A DNA stretch of 64,000 nt, from the NCBI RefSeq assembly GCF_035784015.1, contig NZ_JALKOW010000001.1; one strand, written 5' to 3'. Each line of letters opens with the position of its first letter. Position 1 is the first letter of the stretch. Under the pieces are notes generated by a model. It searched no databases. It saw nothing but the letters and a program-made list of their open reading frames with translations, and had not been told where the DNA came from. The position numbers and the translations under genes were made by a program. Origin of the DNA: Comamonas sp009360615 (lineage in GTDB: Bacteria; Pseudomonadota; Gammaproteobacteria; Burkholderiales; Burkholderiaceae_C). Of the stretch, positions 54,696 to 63,265 are shown in pieces.

Positions 54696-54929
54696 ATGGC
54701 GCACAACCCAAGCTCGAACCGTGGAAGGGGGGCGCCAAGCCGCGCCTCGCCTGACGACCCATACTGCGAATTCAAGGATGACCGCGAGCGCCGCAACGCG
54801 CTCGTGTCCCGTGACCTTCGCATCGTCGGTTGCCGCTTGGTCACGGTGGCGGGCGTCGTTACGCTCGCGCTTTACACGCCCGCTGGGAGCATGGTCGGAC
54901 TTATCGCTCGAATGCTCGGGCGCATTTAG
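54696..54929 (+). CDS. small membrane protein divergent from the STAND gene
   Basis: 77 residues. A polar N-terminus ('NPSSNRGRGAPSRASPDDPY') is followed by a basic stretch and one hydrophobic segment ('LVTVAGVVTLALYTPAGSMVGLIARML'). GGAGG stands six bases before the ATG, so it is very likely translated. The IS427-like element inserted at its stop codon: across the empty site the frame would end TAA, now TAG, so the protein is unchanged. No family recognised. Confidence 0.6.
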   Translation: MAHNPSSNRGRGAPSRASPDDPYCEFKDDRERRNALVSRDLRIVGCRLVTVAGVVTLALYTPAGSMVGLIARMLGRI

Positions 54930-54934
54930 AGCTG

Positions 54935-55447
54935 CTAACACCACCGATCCACGAAGCGTGCACAGATGATCGCAGCGGCCAGTTTCAGCAACGCTTCGTG
55001 TATGTCCAACCGCCTTTCAAAGCGGATTCGCAGCTTGCCAAAGCCTGCAAACCATCCATGTGTGCGCTCTACAACCCAGCGATGCTTGCCCAGCGTTTCG
55101 CTGCTCTCAACACCTCGCCGTGCAATTCGGCTGGCAATGCCTCGTCGTCTGAGATAGGCACGGCAGCGCTTGTAGTCGTAGCCTTTGTCCGCATGCAGCT
55201 TCGCCGGTCGCTTGCGTGCCCGCCCCGGCAAACCTGCGACGGCTGGAATCGCATCCATGCACTTCTCGAACATCATGGAGTCGTGCCTGTTGGCCCCGCT
55301 GATGAGGATCGCCAGAGGGATGCCCCTGGCATCTACGACGATATGTCGTTTGGTGCCGAGCTTGCCTCTATCGGTGGGGTTTGGGCCTGTTTCCTGGCCC
55401 CCCGGGGGCTTGGTACCGATGAGCCATCGATGCTGGCCCGGCTCCAA
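54935..55447 (-). CDS. IS427-like transposase, OrfB part
   Basis: Carries 'RGKLGTKRHIVVDARGIPLAILISGANRHDS', the second Asp in 'LHADKGYDYKRCR' and the Glu in 'HRWVVERTHGWFAGFGKLRIRFE'. It is expressed as a fusion to OrfA by a -1 shift; a C6G5 run at 55398-55408 in the overlap is the probable slip site. Confidence 0.9.
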   Translation of the reverse strand: MEPGQHRWLIGTKPPGGQETGPNPTDRGKLGTKRHIVVDARGIPLAILISGANRHDSMMFEKCMDAIPAVAGLPGRARKRPAKLHADKGYDYKRCRAYLRRRGIASRIARRGVESSETLGKHRWVVERTHGWFAGFGKLRIRFERRLDIHEALLKLAAAIICARFVDRWC

Positions 55448-55743
55448 TCAATCTGGTCATGTTCACGCAGACGCACCAGCATGGCCTGGTGCAAACGCTG
55501 CCAGACGCCATTGGCATTCCAGTTACGCAAGCGCCGCCAACAAGTCATGCCGCTGCCGTAGCCCAAGGTCTGGGGAAGGTCTTCCCAAGGAATGCCTGTT
55601 TGCAGCACGAACAGAATGCCATTGAGGGCGGCTTCATCGCTCACGGTGAGCTTGCGTGCGCCACCTTTGACGGAAGGCGTGAAGGCTGGAATCAGGGGCT
55701 GCAGTTGTCGCCACAGCTCTTTGCTAACGGGTTGTCTTGCCAT
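55333..55743 (-). CDS. IS427-like transposase, OrfA part
   Basis: 136 residues. 'LTVSDEAALNGILFVLQTGIPWEDLPQTLGYGSGMTCWRRLRNW' is the InsA-like DUF4096 front and the first catalytic Asp is in 'WSRASIDGSSV'. Start ATG 55743 is chosen over 55779 by family length. Confidence 0.9.
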   Translation of the reverse strand: MARQPVSKELWRQLQPLIPAFTPSVKGGARKLTVSDEAALNGILFVLQTGIPWEDLPQTLGYGSGMTCWRRLRNWNANGVWQRLHQAMLVRLREHDQIDWSRASIDGSSVPSPRGARKQAQTPPIEASSAPNDISS

Positions 55744-55801
55744 GAGGGCCAGAAGCATAAATGTTCTGGCTGGTCTCAAAGGGAAGTGGCGTTAGCAGCT
55801 C

Positions 55802-56140
55802 TAAGGCAGTCAAGGGCGAATGATTGTTAGCAGCCTGAAGTTACCAGCGAAGAAAGCTTGGTGGTCGGCATGCTATTAGCAGCACTGAGACTCCCTGCAA
55901 AGGCCAAGATTGACCAATCACTACGAGTGCAACCTTAACTTGCAACATTGATCATCTGGCCCACGCTCTCCGTACACGTAACCACTTTTCTTGTGATCCG
56001 CGCCTGCTGTTACAGAGAGCTGTTCGGTACTAGGCGGTCAGCAGAAATTCTCTGAGAGATAGCAATCGATTGGCATTGCCAAGCACATTGCTTTAGGCTA
56101 CTTGGGGCGAGTACGTTTCTGTTGCACCATGGAGGCCATC
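55802..56140. other. non-coding stretch right of the IS427-like element
   Basis: About 339 bases with no credible gene; low GC. Confidence 0.45.
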
Positions 56141-56521
56141 ATGCTGATTTACGTTAGCAACTGCCGTCAAGCACCAAGTGTTGAGTCGCAGGCCGAAGTT
56201 GACCTGTACCACTGGCGTATCCTGCAACTTAGCTCTGGATTGCTGCGCATTGCTGCACAACTGGACTCTGGGTCATTTCGAGTCACAACCTCACTTAGTG
56301 CGATCGATCTTACTCGGAGGATTGTCAGAACCGAATCCGGTCGAAGATATCGCTTGTGTGCACCTCCAGAAGAAGACCCATGCTTGACTATGTTGATGAT
56401 TGCCAATGTTGCACGTGGCTCCAGTGCGATCACGCACGATGTGAGTGAAGTTGTATGGCGTGTGGTGGAAGCAGGTGCGTGGCTAAGCGAAGAGGGGATC
56501 CTAATTCCTGCGCTGCAATAA
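56141..56521 (+). CDS. hypothetical protein near the right end of the island
   Basis: 126 residues from ATG 56141, which has GGAGG five bases upstream; in-frame ATG 56129 is weaker. 'MLIYVSNCRQAPSVESQAEV' to 'RVVEAGAWLSEEGILIPALQ'. No signal peptide, no membrane segment, no family recognised. It is the last gene before the right end repeats. Confidence 0.6.
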   Translation: MLIYVSNCRQAPSVESQAEVDLYHWRILQLSSGLLRIAAQLDSGSFRVTTSLSAIDLTRRIVRTESGRRYRLCAPPEEDPCLTMLMIANVARGSSAITHDVSEVVWRVVEAGAWLSEEGILIPALQ

Positions 56522-56851
56522 GGTTGGCTGCTTTGATCGAGGTCAGACGGACAAATCACGATCAATCAACCCATGCCAAGTATGCGGATGAAATTTCCAG
56601 TGCTAGCTCAAATTACGAGCGATAGCTAGAAAAGACATGGACACACTTCTGACTTCCCTTTTGAGAATTGATGAGATAAGAATAGTTCCTGCACGACCCT
56701 AGGTGGATCTATTAGCGTCGGGCAAATCTTACGGCTAGCCTTGAGTCCTGTTGGGACTTCCTCGGCATAGACGCACGAGAAGTTAAAAATCGAGTCGATT
56801 TAGACCACGCAGCAACAAGAAAAAGTGAGCTAGTCTCTGTGGCCGGGAGGT
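56522..56851. other. non-coding right margin of the island
   Basis: About 330 AT-rich bases with no credible gene, leading into the right-end repeats. Confidence 0.5.
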
Positions 56852-56863
56852 GTTTACGACATT
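56852..56863 (-). repeat. right-end 12-mer, inner copy
   Basis: GTTTACGACATT, the mirror of AATGTCGTAAAC, 68 bases inside the outer copy. Confidence 0.7.
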
Positions 56864-56919
56864 AAGTACGCAGCTTGTACAAAGGGGTGGCTTGGAGGCC
56901 GCATGGATCCTAGCCCTGT

Positions 56920-56931
56920 GTTTACGACATT
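56920..56931 (-). repeat. right-end 12-mer, outer copy
   Basis: GTTTACGACATT. The inward sequence CAGGGCTAGG then ATGCGG matches the left end beyond copy 2. Confidence 0.7.
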
Positions 56932-57169
56932 AATTGGCTGGAATACTTGTGGATGAATGATTTCTGTTGAAAAAATATAGCTTTTAGCGCTGTCACTAAG
57001 TGAGATTCTTGTTGCTTGTTGAGTAAAAACATTGCGGGGGATGCGCGAAGTGCTTTCAATTCAGTAGCAATCTCCAGACTTACCCGCAGGCAGTCGCAAA
57101 CGCAACGTTGCGCTGCAGCATGGGCGCTTAAAGTGATTGCATCAATGCACAAGCAAGGAGCAAGACATC

Positions 57170-58081
57170 ATGGCAATGGATTTTCAAGGTCGAGTGGCCA
57201 TCGTGACGGGAGCGGGTGGCGGTCTGGGGCGCCTGCATGCGCTGGCCCTGGCCCGGCGCGGCGCCAAGGTGGTGGTCAACGATCTGGGGGGCGCGGTGGA
57301 CGGCTCGGGCGCTTCGGCCACTGCAGCGCAGCAGGTGGTGGATGAAATCCGTGCGGCGGGCGGCGAGGCGATGGCCAACGCGGCCTCGGTGACCGATTTC
57401 GAGGCCGTGCAGGCCATGGTCCTGCAGGCCGTCAATGCCTGGGGTCGCGTGGACATTCTGGTCAACAACGCCGGCATTCTGCGCGACAAGAGCTTTGCCA
57501 AGATGGACATGGCGGACTTCCGCCTGGTGGTCGACGTGCATCTGATGGGTGCTGCCAATTGCTGCAAGGCGGTCTGGCCCTATATGCAGGAGCAGAACTA
57601 TGGCCGCATCGTGATGACGACCTCGTCCACGGGTCTCTATGGCAATTTCGGCCAGGCCAACTACGGCGCAGCCAAGCTGGCCCAGGTGGGCCTGATGCAG
57701 ACGCTGGCCATCGAAGGCGCCAAGCACAATATCCGGGTCAACGCGCTGGCCCCCACGGCCGCCACGCGCATGACGGCGGGGCTGCTGCCCGAGCCCGTGC
57801 TGGAGGCCTTGAAGCCGGAGGCCGTGGTGCCCGCCATGCTGGTGCTGGCCCACGAGAGCGCACCCACGCGGACCATCGTCTGCGCCGGTGCCGGCGGCTT
57901 CGAAGCCGCGCACATCACCATGACCGAGGGCATTTATCTGGGTATGGGCGAGACCGTCCCCGAAGAGCTGGCCGAGCGTCTGGCCGAAGTCACCGCCAGT
58001 GAAGGACAGCAGATACCGGCCAGCGGCTCCGTCCAGGGACAGGTGGAGGTCGGCAAGGCCATGAAAGCCCACGGGCATTGA
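57170..58081 (+). CDS. SDR dehydrogenase, MFE-2 type (3R)-hydroxyacyl-CoA dehydrogenase-like
   Basis: 303 residues. Cofactor loop 'VTGAGGGLGR' (12-21), 'VNDLGGAVDGSGASATAAQQVVDEI', 'ILVNNAGILRDKSFAKM' and the active site Ser152/153, Tyr165, Lys169 in 'TSSTGLYGNFGQANYGAAK'. The wording is that of the SDR domain of peroxisomal multifunctional enzyme 2, so a role in fatty or steroid acyl-CoA beta-oxidation is likely. AAGGAG precedes ATG 57170. First chromosomal gene right of the island; GC returns to the high background. Confidence 0.9.
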   Translation: MAMDFQGRVAIVTGAGGGLGRLHALALARRGAKVVVNDLGGAVDGSGASATAAQQVVDEIRAAGGEAMANAASVTDFEAVQAMVLQAVNAWGRVDILVNNAGILRDKSFAKMDMADFRLVVDVHLMGAANCCKAVWPYMQEQNYGRIVMTTSSTGLYGNFGQANYGAAKLAQVGLMQTLAIEGAKHNIRVNALAPTAATRMTAGLLPEPVLEALKPEAVVPAMLVLAHESAPTRTIVCAGAGGFEAAHITMTEGIYLGMGETVPEELAERLAEVTASEGQQIPASGSVQGQVEVGKAMKAHGH

Positions 58082-58397
58082 TCGGCATCAGGCAATCGCA
58101 TTTTCTGACCGTTTCAAGCGGCAGGCTCGGCGGCCATTTGCGATTAGCACAGCTGAAAAAAGCCCTCCCGCAAGGGCTTTTTCTGTTGTGGAGTGAGCAT
58201 GCGCTCATGTCGGGGCGTCGGATAAGCTGACGGATTTCTGGCAACGGCCGTGGCGGGCAGTGGCTCAACAGGCCGAAAAACGTGGTTAAGCGGCCAGCCG
58301 CCCTCGCGTTGTGCCTTGTTTCTCTATCATTCGCCGTCTGGGCGCGATTGGGCAGACGCAGTTTGTCGTCAGCGTCTTCACTAAGAAGGTAAGAACA
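58082..58397. other. intergenic region before gshA
   Basis: 316 bases containing the SDR terminator at 58156-58183 and the presumed gshA promoter; no other gene. Confidence 0.6.
58156..58183 (+). terminator. terminator of the SDR gene
   Basis: AAAAGCCCT pairs with AGGGCTTTT around a 7-base loop, followed by TTTC. Confidence 0.8.
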
Positions 58398-59924
58398 ATG
58401 AAGACATCGCAGGCCGCCGTGAATATGCCCACTGCTGAAAGGCTGCTGGGCATTCGTCGCGGCATCGAGAAAGAGGGGCTGCGGGCACTGGCCACGGGCT
58501 CGCTCGCCCTGACGCCACACCCGGCGGAGCTGGGCTCGGCGCTCACGCACCCGCACATCACCACCGATTACAGCGAGTCCCAGCTGGAACTCATCACCGG
58601 GGCACGCCTGGGCGTCGAGGAATGTCTGGACGAGCTGACCGAAGTCCATCAGTTCGTGCTGCGCAACCTCAGCGAAAGCGGCGAGCTGATGTGGAACTCC
58701 AGCATGCCTTGCCGCCTGCCCACGGACGAGACGATTCCGCTGGGCCGCTATGGCAGCTCGCATTCGGGCCGCTCCAAGAGCGTATACCGCATGGGGCTGG
58801 GTCACCGCTATGGCCGCCGCATGCAGACCATCTCGGGAATCCATTACAACTGGTCGCTGCCCGGCGTGAGCAGCGATCAGTACTTTGCGCTGATCCGCAA
58901 CTTCCGTCGCAATGCGTTTGTGCTGCTGTATCTGTACGGCGCCTCTCCCGCGCTGTGTCCGTGTTTTGTCGAAGGGCGCGAGCATCGCCTGCAGCCGCTG
59001 GGCGACGGCAGGAATGCGCTGTATCTGCCCTATGCCACTTCGTTGCGCATGGGGCGCCTGGGCTATCAGAGCGATGCGCAGTCCAGCATCAATGTCAGCT
59101 ACAACGGGCTCGACGGCTATGCGGATTCGCTGCACGAGGCGCTGACCCGCCCCTATCCGGCCTACGAGCAACTGGGCGTGCGAAATCCCGGTGGCGACTA
59201 CAACCAGCTCGGCACGGGTCTGCTGCAGATCGAGAACGAGTTCTACGGCACCATCCGCCCCAAGCGCACCGTCAAGAGCGGCGAGCGCCCGCTGCATGCG
59301 CTGCGCGAGCGCGGCGTGGAATACGTGGAAGTGCGGCTCATGGACATCGATCCCTATGAAACCGTGGGCATTGCGCCGGCCACCATGCGCATGATCGATG
59401 TTTTCCTGCTGCATTGCCTGCACAGCGACAGCCCCGACGACACGCCCCAGGAAATCGTCGATCTCAAGCACAACCAGCATCTGGCTGCGGAACAGGGCCG
59501 CGAGCCCGGCCTGATGCTGGTGCGCAACGGCCGGCAGGTGCTGCTGACCGACTGGGCGCAGGACGTGCTGGAGCAATGCCGCCCCTATGCCCAGGCACTG
59601 GATGCCGCGCACGGCAGCAGCGATTACAGCGCCGCGCTGGAGCAGGCCCTGGGCCGTGTGCAGAATGCCCAGTCCACGCCTTCGGCCCATGTGCTGCGGG
59701 ATCTCACCGGCGCCTATGGCAACCATTTCATCGACTTCATGACCGCGCAGTCCGCCAAGGCGCGCGATGCTTTGCTGGCCATGCCCTGGACGGCCGAGCA
59801 GCAGGCCCGCTACGAGCAGATGAGCCAGGACTCTGTGATCGCCCAGCAGGCCATCGAGGCCGCCGACACCATGACGTTCGAAGAGTGGCGTCAGCGCTAT
59901 ATGGATCCCGCCAGCCTGCGCTGA
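58398..59924 (+). CDS. gshA: glutamate-cysteine ligase
   Basis: 508 residues, the E. coli (class 1) type. Makes gamma-glutamylcysteine from glutamate and cysteine with ATP, the first step of glutathione synthesis. 'IEKEGLRAL', 'TDYSESQLELITG', 'GRYGSSHSGRSKSVYRMGLGHRYG', 'ISGIHYNWSLP' and 'YVEVRLMDIDPYETVGI' are the ATP- and substrate-binding signatures. ATG 58398 fits the family; a frame to 58311 upstream lacks support. Single gene. Confidence 0.96.
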   Translation: MKTSQAAVNMPTAERLLGIRRGIEKEGLRALATGSLALTPHPAELGSALTHPHITTDYSESQLELITGARLGVEECLDELTEVHQFVLRNLSESGELMWNSSMPCRLPTDETIPLGRYGSSHSGRSKSVYRMGLGHRYGRRMQTISGIHYNWSLPGVSSDQYFALIRNFRRNAFVLLYLYGASPALCPCFVEGREHRLQPLGDGRNALYLPYATSLRMGRLGYQSDAQSSINVSYNGLDGYADSLHEALTRPYPAYEQLGVRNPGGDYNQLGTGLLQIENEFYGTIRPKRTVKSGERPLHALRERGVEYVEVRLMDIDPYETVGIAPATMRMIDVFLLHCLHSDSPDDTPQEIVDLKHNQHLAAEQGREPGLMLVRNGRQVLLTDWAQDVLEQCRPYAQALDAAHGSSDYSAALEQALGRVQNAQSTPSAHVLRDLTGAYGNHFIDFMTAQSAKARDALLAMPWTAEQQARYEQMSQDSVIAQQAIEAADTMTFEEWRQRYMDPASLR

Positions 59925-60078
59925 TTCCCTGGATTCAGACCCTGGAAGCGCTTGTGGCCTGCGGGTTGCAAGCGCTTTTCTGCTGGTGCGCACCGTGATG
60001 TCACAGACCCGTCATCTGTGTTTCATATCGTAACGGTCGGCGGGGCACTGCGCTCCGCGCTTGATCGGCGGTGTGCTC

Positions 60079-61737
60079 ATGTTGTTGAAGAAATTCCAGA
60101 ACCTTTCGGTGGCTCGCAAGATGTGGGCCTTGTTCCTGGGTCTGTTGCTGTGCAATGTGCTGGTGGCAGGCGGACTGTTCAGCTATCTGCAAAATGTGGA
60201 GCAGCGGGTCAGCGCCGCAGTCCAGGCCACGGACAAGCGCATCAATCTTGCGCTGCGCTGGCAGGCACTGACCTTGCAGAGCGTGGAGGCTGCGCTGGCC
60301 AGCGTGCTTTCGTCGGAAGAGCATCTGATCGCGCAGTTGTCCCGGAAGGCGCGCGGGCTGATGCAGCAGGCGGCGGGCCTGCAGCAGCAGGTGCAGGCCG
60401 ATGCACAGACCGAGCTGGATCGGGGCGGCCTGGCCCGGGTGGAGCAGGAGCGCAAGGCCGTGCTCGATATCTATGACAAAGCCTACCAGGCGCGGGACCT
60501 GGGCAAGGCCTGGGAGGCGCAGCAACTGGTGGACGAGCAGCTCATTCCGGCTTCCAGGCGCTATGTCAAGGCTCAGGATGCCTTTATCGAGGCCCAGCAG
60601 CAGCAGCGACTGGATGCAGAACGGCAGGGGCGCGCGCAAACCGCCGTCGCCAAGCGCATGGCCGTCGGCGTGGGCCTTTTCATGGGCCTGGTGGGGGCGC
60701 TGCTGTCGCTGGCGACGATTCGCTCCATCACCACGCCCTTGTGCGAGGCCGTGCAACTGGCGCAGACGATTGCGGCGGGGGATCTGAGCTTCGCGCCGCC
60801 GGCGACAGGACGCAGTGACGAGCTGGGGCGGCTCATGCAGTCGCTGGCACTGATGACGCGGCAGCTGCGCGGCCTGGTGGGCGAGGTGCAGGGCGGTGTG
60901 GAAGCCGTGGCCGCTGCCTCCAGCCAGATGGCGCAGGACAACAGCGACCTCTCCGAGCGCACGGCCCATGCGGCAGAGCAGCTCAAGGCCACGGTCAGCA
61001 GCATAGAGAACATGGTCACCCTGGTCACCCATTCGGCCGACAGTGCGCGCCATGCCGACCAGAGTGCGCGCAGCGTGGCCGAGGCGGCGGCCAGCGGCGG
61101 CAGCGTGGTGCAGGAGGTGGTGCGCAACATGGAGCACATGGCGCAAAGCAGCCAGCAGGTGGCTGCCATCGTGGGCGTGATCGACGGGATCGCCTTCCAG
61201 ACGAATATCCTGGCGCTCAATGCCGCCGTGGAGGCCGCGCGGGCGGGCAGCCAGGGCCGCGGCTTTGCCGTGGTGGCGGCCGAGGTGCGCGAACTCGCCC
61301 AGCGCAGTGCCGAAGCGGCAAAGCAGATACGCCAGCTCATGGAGCATTCCACCCGGCAGATGAAGTCGGGCCAGACGCTTGCGCTGCAGGCCGGTCAGCG
61401 CATGGAGCATATCGTGCGCGACGTGCACACGGTCAGTGGTCTGATCGCATCGATCACCGAAGCGGCACAGGCGCAGAACCAGGGGATTGCCCAGATCAGC
61501 GAGGCGGTGCAGGCGCTGGATCACATGACCAGCCAGAACGCGGGTCTGGTGGCGGAATCCAGTGCGGCTGCGCGCGAGCTATTCCATCAGGCGCAAAGAC
61601 TGGAGGCCGGGGCAGGGCGCTTCCGTGTCAGCGAGCAGTCCGCAGGCACGGAGGTTGTCGATATCGGTTTCGAGGCGGCCGTGAGTGATAAAGCCCATCC
61701 GCGCAGCCTGCCGGCACTGGAAGCCGAAATGGCGTGA
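60079..61737 (+). CDS. methyl-accepting chemotaxis protein
   Basis: 552 residues. Helix 1 at about 15-37 ('MWALFLGLLLCNVLVAGGLF'), a periplasmic four-helix-type domain to about 190, helix 2 near 'MAVGVGLFMGLVGALLSLATI', HAMP ('SITTPLCEAVQLAQTIAAGDLSF'), then the signalling hairpin with the invariant tip 'VIDGIAFQTNILALNAAVEAARAG' and 'GRGFAVVAAEVRELAQRSAEAAKQI'. Bears glutamine/glutamate methylation regions on both arms. No CheB/CheR-binding pentapeptide is seen at the C-terminus. The ligand is unknown. Start ATG 60079; TTG 60061 is the alternative. Confidence 0.93.
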   Translation: MLLKKFQNLSVARKMWALFLGLLLCNVLVAGGLFSYLQNVEQRVSAAVQATDKRINLALRWQALTLQSVEAALASVLSSEEHLIAQLSRKARGLMQQAAGLQQQVQADAQTELDRGGLARVEQERKAVLDIYDKAYQARDLGKAWEAQQLVDEQLIPASRRYVKAQDAFIEAQQQQRLDAERQGRAQTAVAKRMAVGVGLFMGLVGALLSLATIRSITTPLCEAVQLAQTIAAGDLSFAPPATGRSDELGRLMQSLALMTRQLRGLVGEVQGGVEAVAAASSQMAQDNSDLSERTAHAAEQLKATVSSIENMVTLVTHSADSARHADQSARSVAEAAASGGSVVQEVVRNMEHMAQSSQQVAAIVGVIDGIAFQTNILALNAAVEAARAGSQGRGFAVVAAEVRELAQRSAEAAKQIRQLMEHSTRQMKSGQTLALQAGQRMEHIVRDVHTVSGLIASITEAAQAQNQGIAQISEAVQALDHMTSQNAGLVAESSAAARELFHQAQRLEAGAGRFRVSEQSAGTEVVDIGFEAAVSDKAHPRSLPALEAEMA

Positions 61738-61754
61738 GGGCGGGTGGCCCGGTT

Positions 61755-61973
61755 TCAGCCTGATGCCAGGGCTTCGGCCGCATCTTCCAGCCAGAAAGAC
61801 AGCGCGCCGTAATAACCTTCCCACACGCAGCCGTTGCAGCCGCGTCCACAGCAGCTCGTGGGCTCGGGCGGCGGCTGTCGCAGCGTCAATGCCGCTGCCG
61901 CAGCGCGCTGCTGCCACAGCGCAATCTGGCGGCGCGCCTCGGTCAGGGGCTGCAGCAGGGCCGTGTCGCTCAT
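61755..61973 (-). CDS. oxidoreductase-like (PF09791-type) small protein
   Basis: 72 residues with the 'TSCCGRGCNGCVWEGYYGAL' cysteine motif of the Oxidored-like family, found alone in bacteria and at the N-terminus of some eukaryotic proteins. Function unknown; a metal or cluster site is likely. Its start overlaps the stop of the next gene upstream by four bases. Confidence 0.8.
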   Translation of the reverse strand: MSDTALLQPLTEARRQIALWQQRAAAAALTLRQPPPEPTSCCGRGCNGCVWEGYYGALSFWLEDAAEALASG

Positions 61974-62194
61974 TTCCTGAAGCGAACCCAGAGAAACTGG
62001 CCGATGAAGGCCAGACCCAGCACCAGAGCAAACCAGCCCACGATATGGGACTGGGCAAACAGCTGGGCGATGCCGCTTTCGGGCTTGAGCACCGGCGCCA
62101 GCAAGATGATGATGCCGATCAGCGCAATCGTCAGGCCTTTGATCAGGATTTCGTTGCGGGATTTGGGCTTTTTGGGAGCGGAAGGCAGGGGCAT
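61970..62194 (-). CDS. small two-helix inner-membrane protein
   Basis: 74 residues: basic N-terminus, then helices 'LIKGLTIALIGIIILLAPVL' and 'IVGWFALVLGLAFIGQFLWV'. No family function known. Translationally coupled (ATGA) to the cysteine-motif protein, so the two form a small operon. Confidence 0.8.
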   Translation of the reverse strand: MPLPSAPKKPKSRNEILIKGLTIALIGIIILLAPVLKPESGIAQLFAQSHIVGWFALVLGLAFIGQFLWVRFRK

Positions 62195-62317
62195 AAGCGG
62201 GCAGGCAGGTCAGAAAGGCAGAGGCAGATTATCCTTGCGCGCCTGAATTCACCGACATAAAAGGGTGTTTGAGCCGATTGCGTGCCCACACCCCGCACAA
62301 CAAGAAGGATCTGCGCT

Positions 62318-63265
62318 ATGGCCATCCAATGGTTTCCCGGTCACATGCATCTGACGCGTCAGGCCATCATGGAGCGCGTCAAGGAAATCGATGTGGTCAT
62401 CGAGGTTCTGGATGCCCGCCTTCCCGGCTCCAGCGCCAATCCCCTGCTGCAGGAGATGACAGGCCACAAGCCGCGCCTGAAGATACTCAACAAGCAGGAC
62501 ATGGCCGATCCGGTCCAGACCAAGGCCTGGATGGACTGGTACAACGCCCAGAGCGAGACGCGCGCCATTGCGCTGGATGCCTCGGAGCCTGCGCCCACCA
62601 GGCGCCTGATCGAGCAGTGCAAGCTGCTGGCTCCCGCGCGCGGCGGTCTGGCCAAGCCCATGCGTGTGCTGATCTGCGGCGTGCCCAATGTGGGCAAATC
62701 CACGCTGATCAACTCCATGAGCGGCAAGACCCAGGCCAAGACCGGCAACGAGGCCGGCGTGACCAAGCTGGAGCAGCGTATCGTGCTGGCCGACGATTTC
62801 TACCTCTGGGATACGCCGGGCATGCTGTGGCCGCGCATCATCGTGGAAAAAAGCGGCTACAACCTGGCCGCCAGCGGTGCCGTGGGGCGCAATGCCTACG
62901 ACGAAGACCTGGTGGCGCTGGAACTGCTGCTGTATTTGCAGACGCACTACGCCCCCATGCTGGAGGCGCGCTACAAGCTGGGCATTTCGGCCGAGGAGAT
63001 CGCTGCCCTGCACGATGACGAGTTGCTGACCTTGATCGGCAAGAAGCGCGGAGCCGTCATGAGCGGCGGCCGCGTGAATCTGCAGAAGGCGGCCGAGCTG
63101 GTGCTGACGGACTTCCGCGATGTGAGCATTGGCCGCATCACGCTGGAGACGCCGGCCGAGTTCGAGGCCTGGCTTGCCGAGGGTCAGCAAAAGGATGCGG
63201 AGCGCCAGGCCAGGAAGGATGCCCAGACCAAGGCGCGCCGCAGTGCGCGCCGCCAGCAGCGCTGA
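62318..63265 (+). CDS. ylqF: ribosome biogenesis GTPase YlqF/RbgA
   Basis: 315 residues. A circularly permuted GTPase: the G4 motif 'NKQD' (about 59-61) precedes G1 'GVPNVGKS' (121-128) and G3 'DTPG'. It opens with the invariant 'IQWFPGHMHLTRQAI'. In Bacillus, RbgA matures the 50S subunit; in proteobacteria the role is inferred. AAGGA eight bases before ATG 62318. The C-terminal tail is Lys/Arg/Gln-rich. Confidence 0.93.
   Translation: MAIQWFPGHMHLTRQAIMERVKEIDVVIEVLDARLPGSSANPLLQEMTGHKPRLKILNKQDMADPVQTKAWMDWYNAQSETRAIALDASEPAPTRRLIEQCKLLAPARGGLAKPMRVLICGVPNVGKSTLINSMSGKTQAKTGNEAGVTKLEQRIVLADDFYLWDTPGMLWPRIIVEKSGYNLAASGAVGRNAYDEDLVALELLLYLQTHYAPMLEARYKLGISAEEIAALHDDELLTLIGKKRGAVMSGGRVNLQKAAELVLTDFRDVSIGRITLETPAEFEAWLAEGQQKDAERQARKDAQTKARRSARRQQR

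Larger units (their letters stand above)
54929..55801 (-). mobile_element. IS5-family (IS427-like) insertion sequence
   Basis: Inverted repeats GAGCTGCTAACACCAC (left) and GAGCTGCTAACGCCAC (right, read inward), flanked by TTA and TAA, which fits a TA target duplication. Two overlapping frames encode the transposase through a frameshift. Confidence 0.88.
21941..56931. mobile_element. 35-kb island with Tn7-like multi-site ends
   Basis: Inverted copies of one 12-mer bound a region of lower, uneven GC between two blocks of typical chromosome. The left edge has three AAAGTCGTAAAC copies, the right edge two copies of its mirror. The similarity extends inward: after the 12-mer both ends read about GGGCTAG, then ATGCGG at equal spacing, and the next copy 60 (left) or 68 (right) bases in. 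TAATT occurs just outside both outermost motifs (21936-21940 and 56931-56935), a possible 5-bp target duplication. Inside are two tniQ genes, a tnsC-like gene, a catabolic cluster and a defence cluster. The exact terminal base is uncertain because of the AT-rich junction. Confidence 0.7.

Noticed and set aside
59414..59998. Alternative frame at the 3' half of gshA
   Set aside because: Overlaps a confident gene and has arginine-rich shadow composition.
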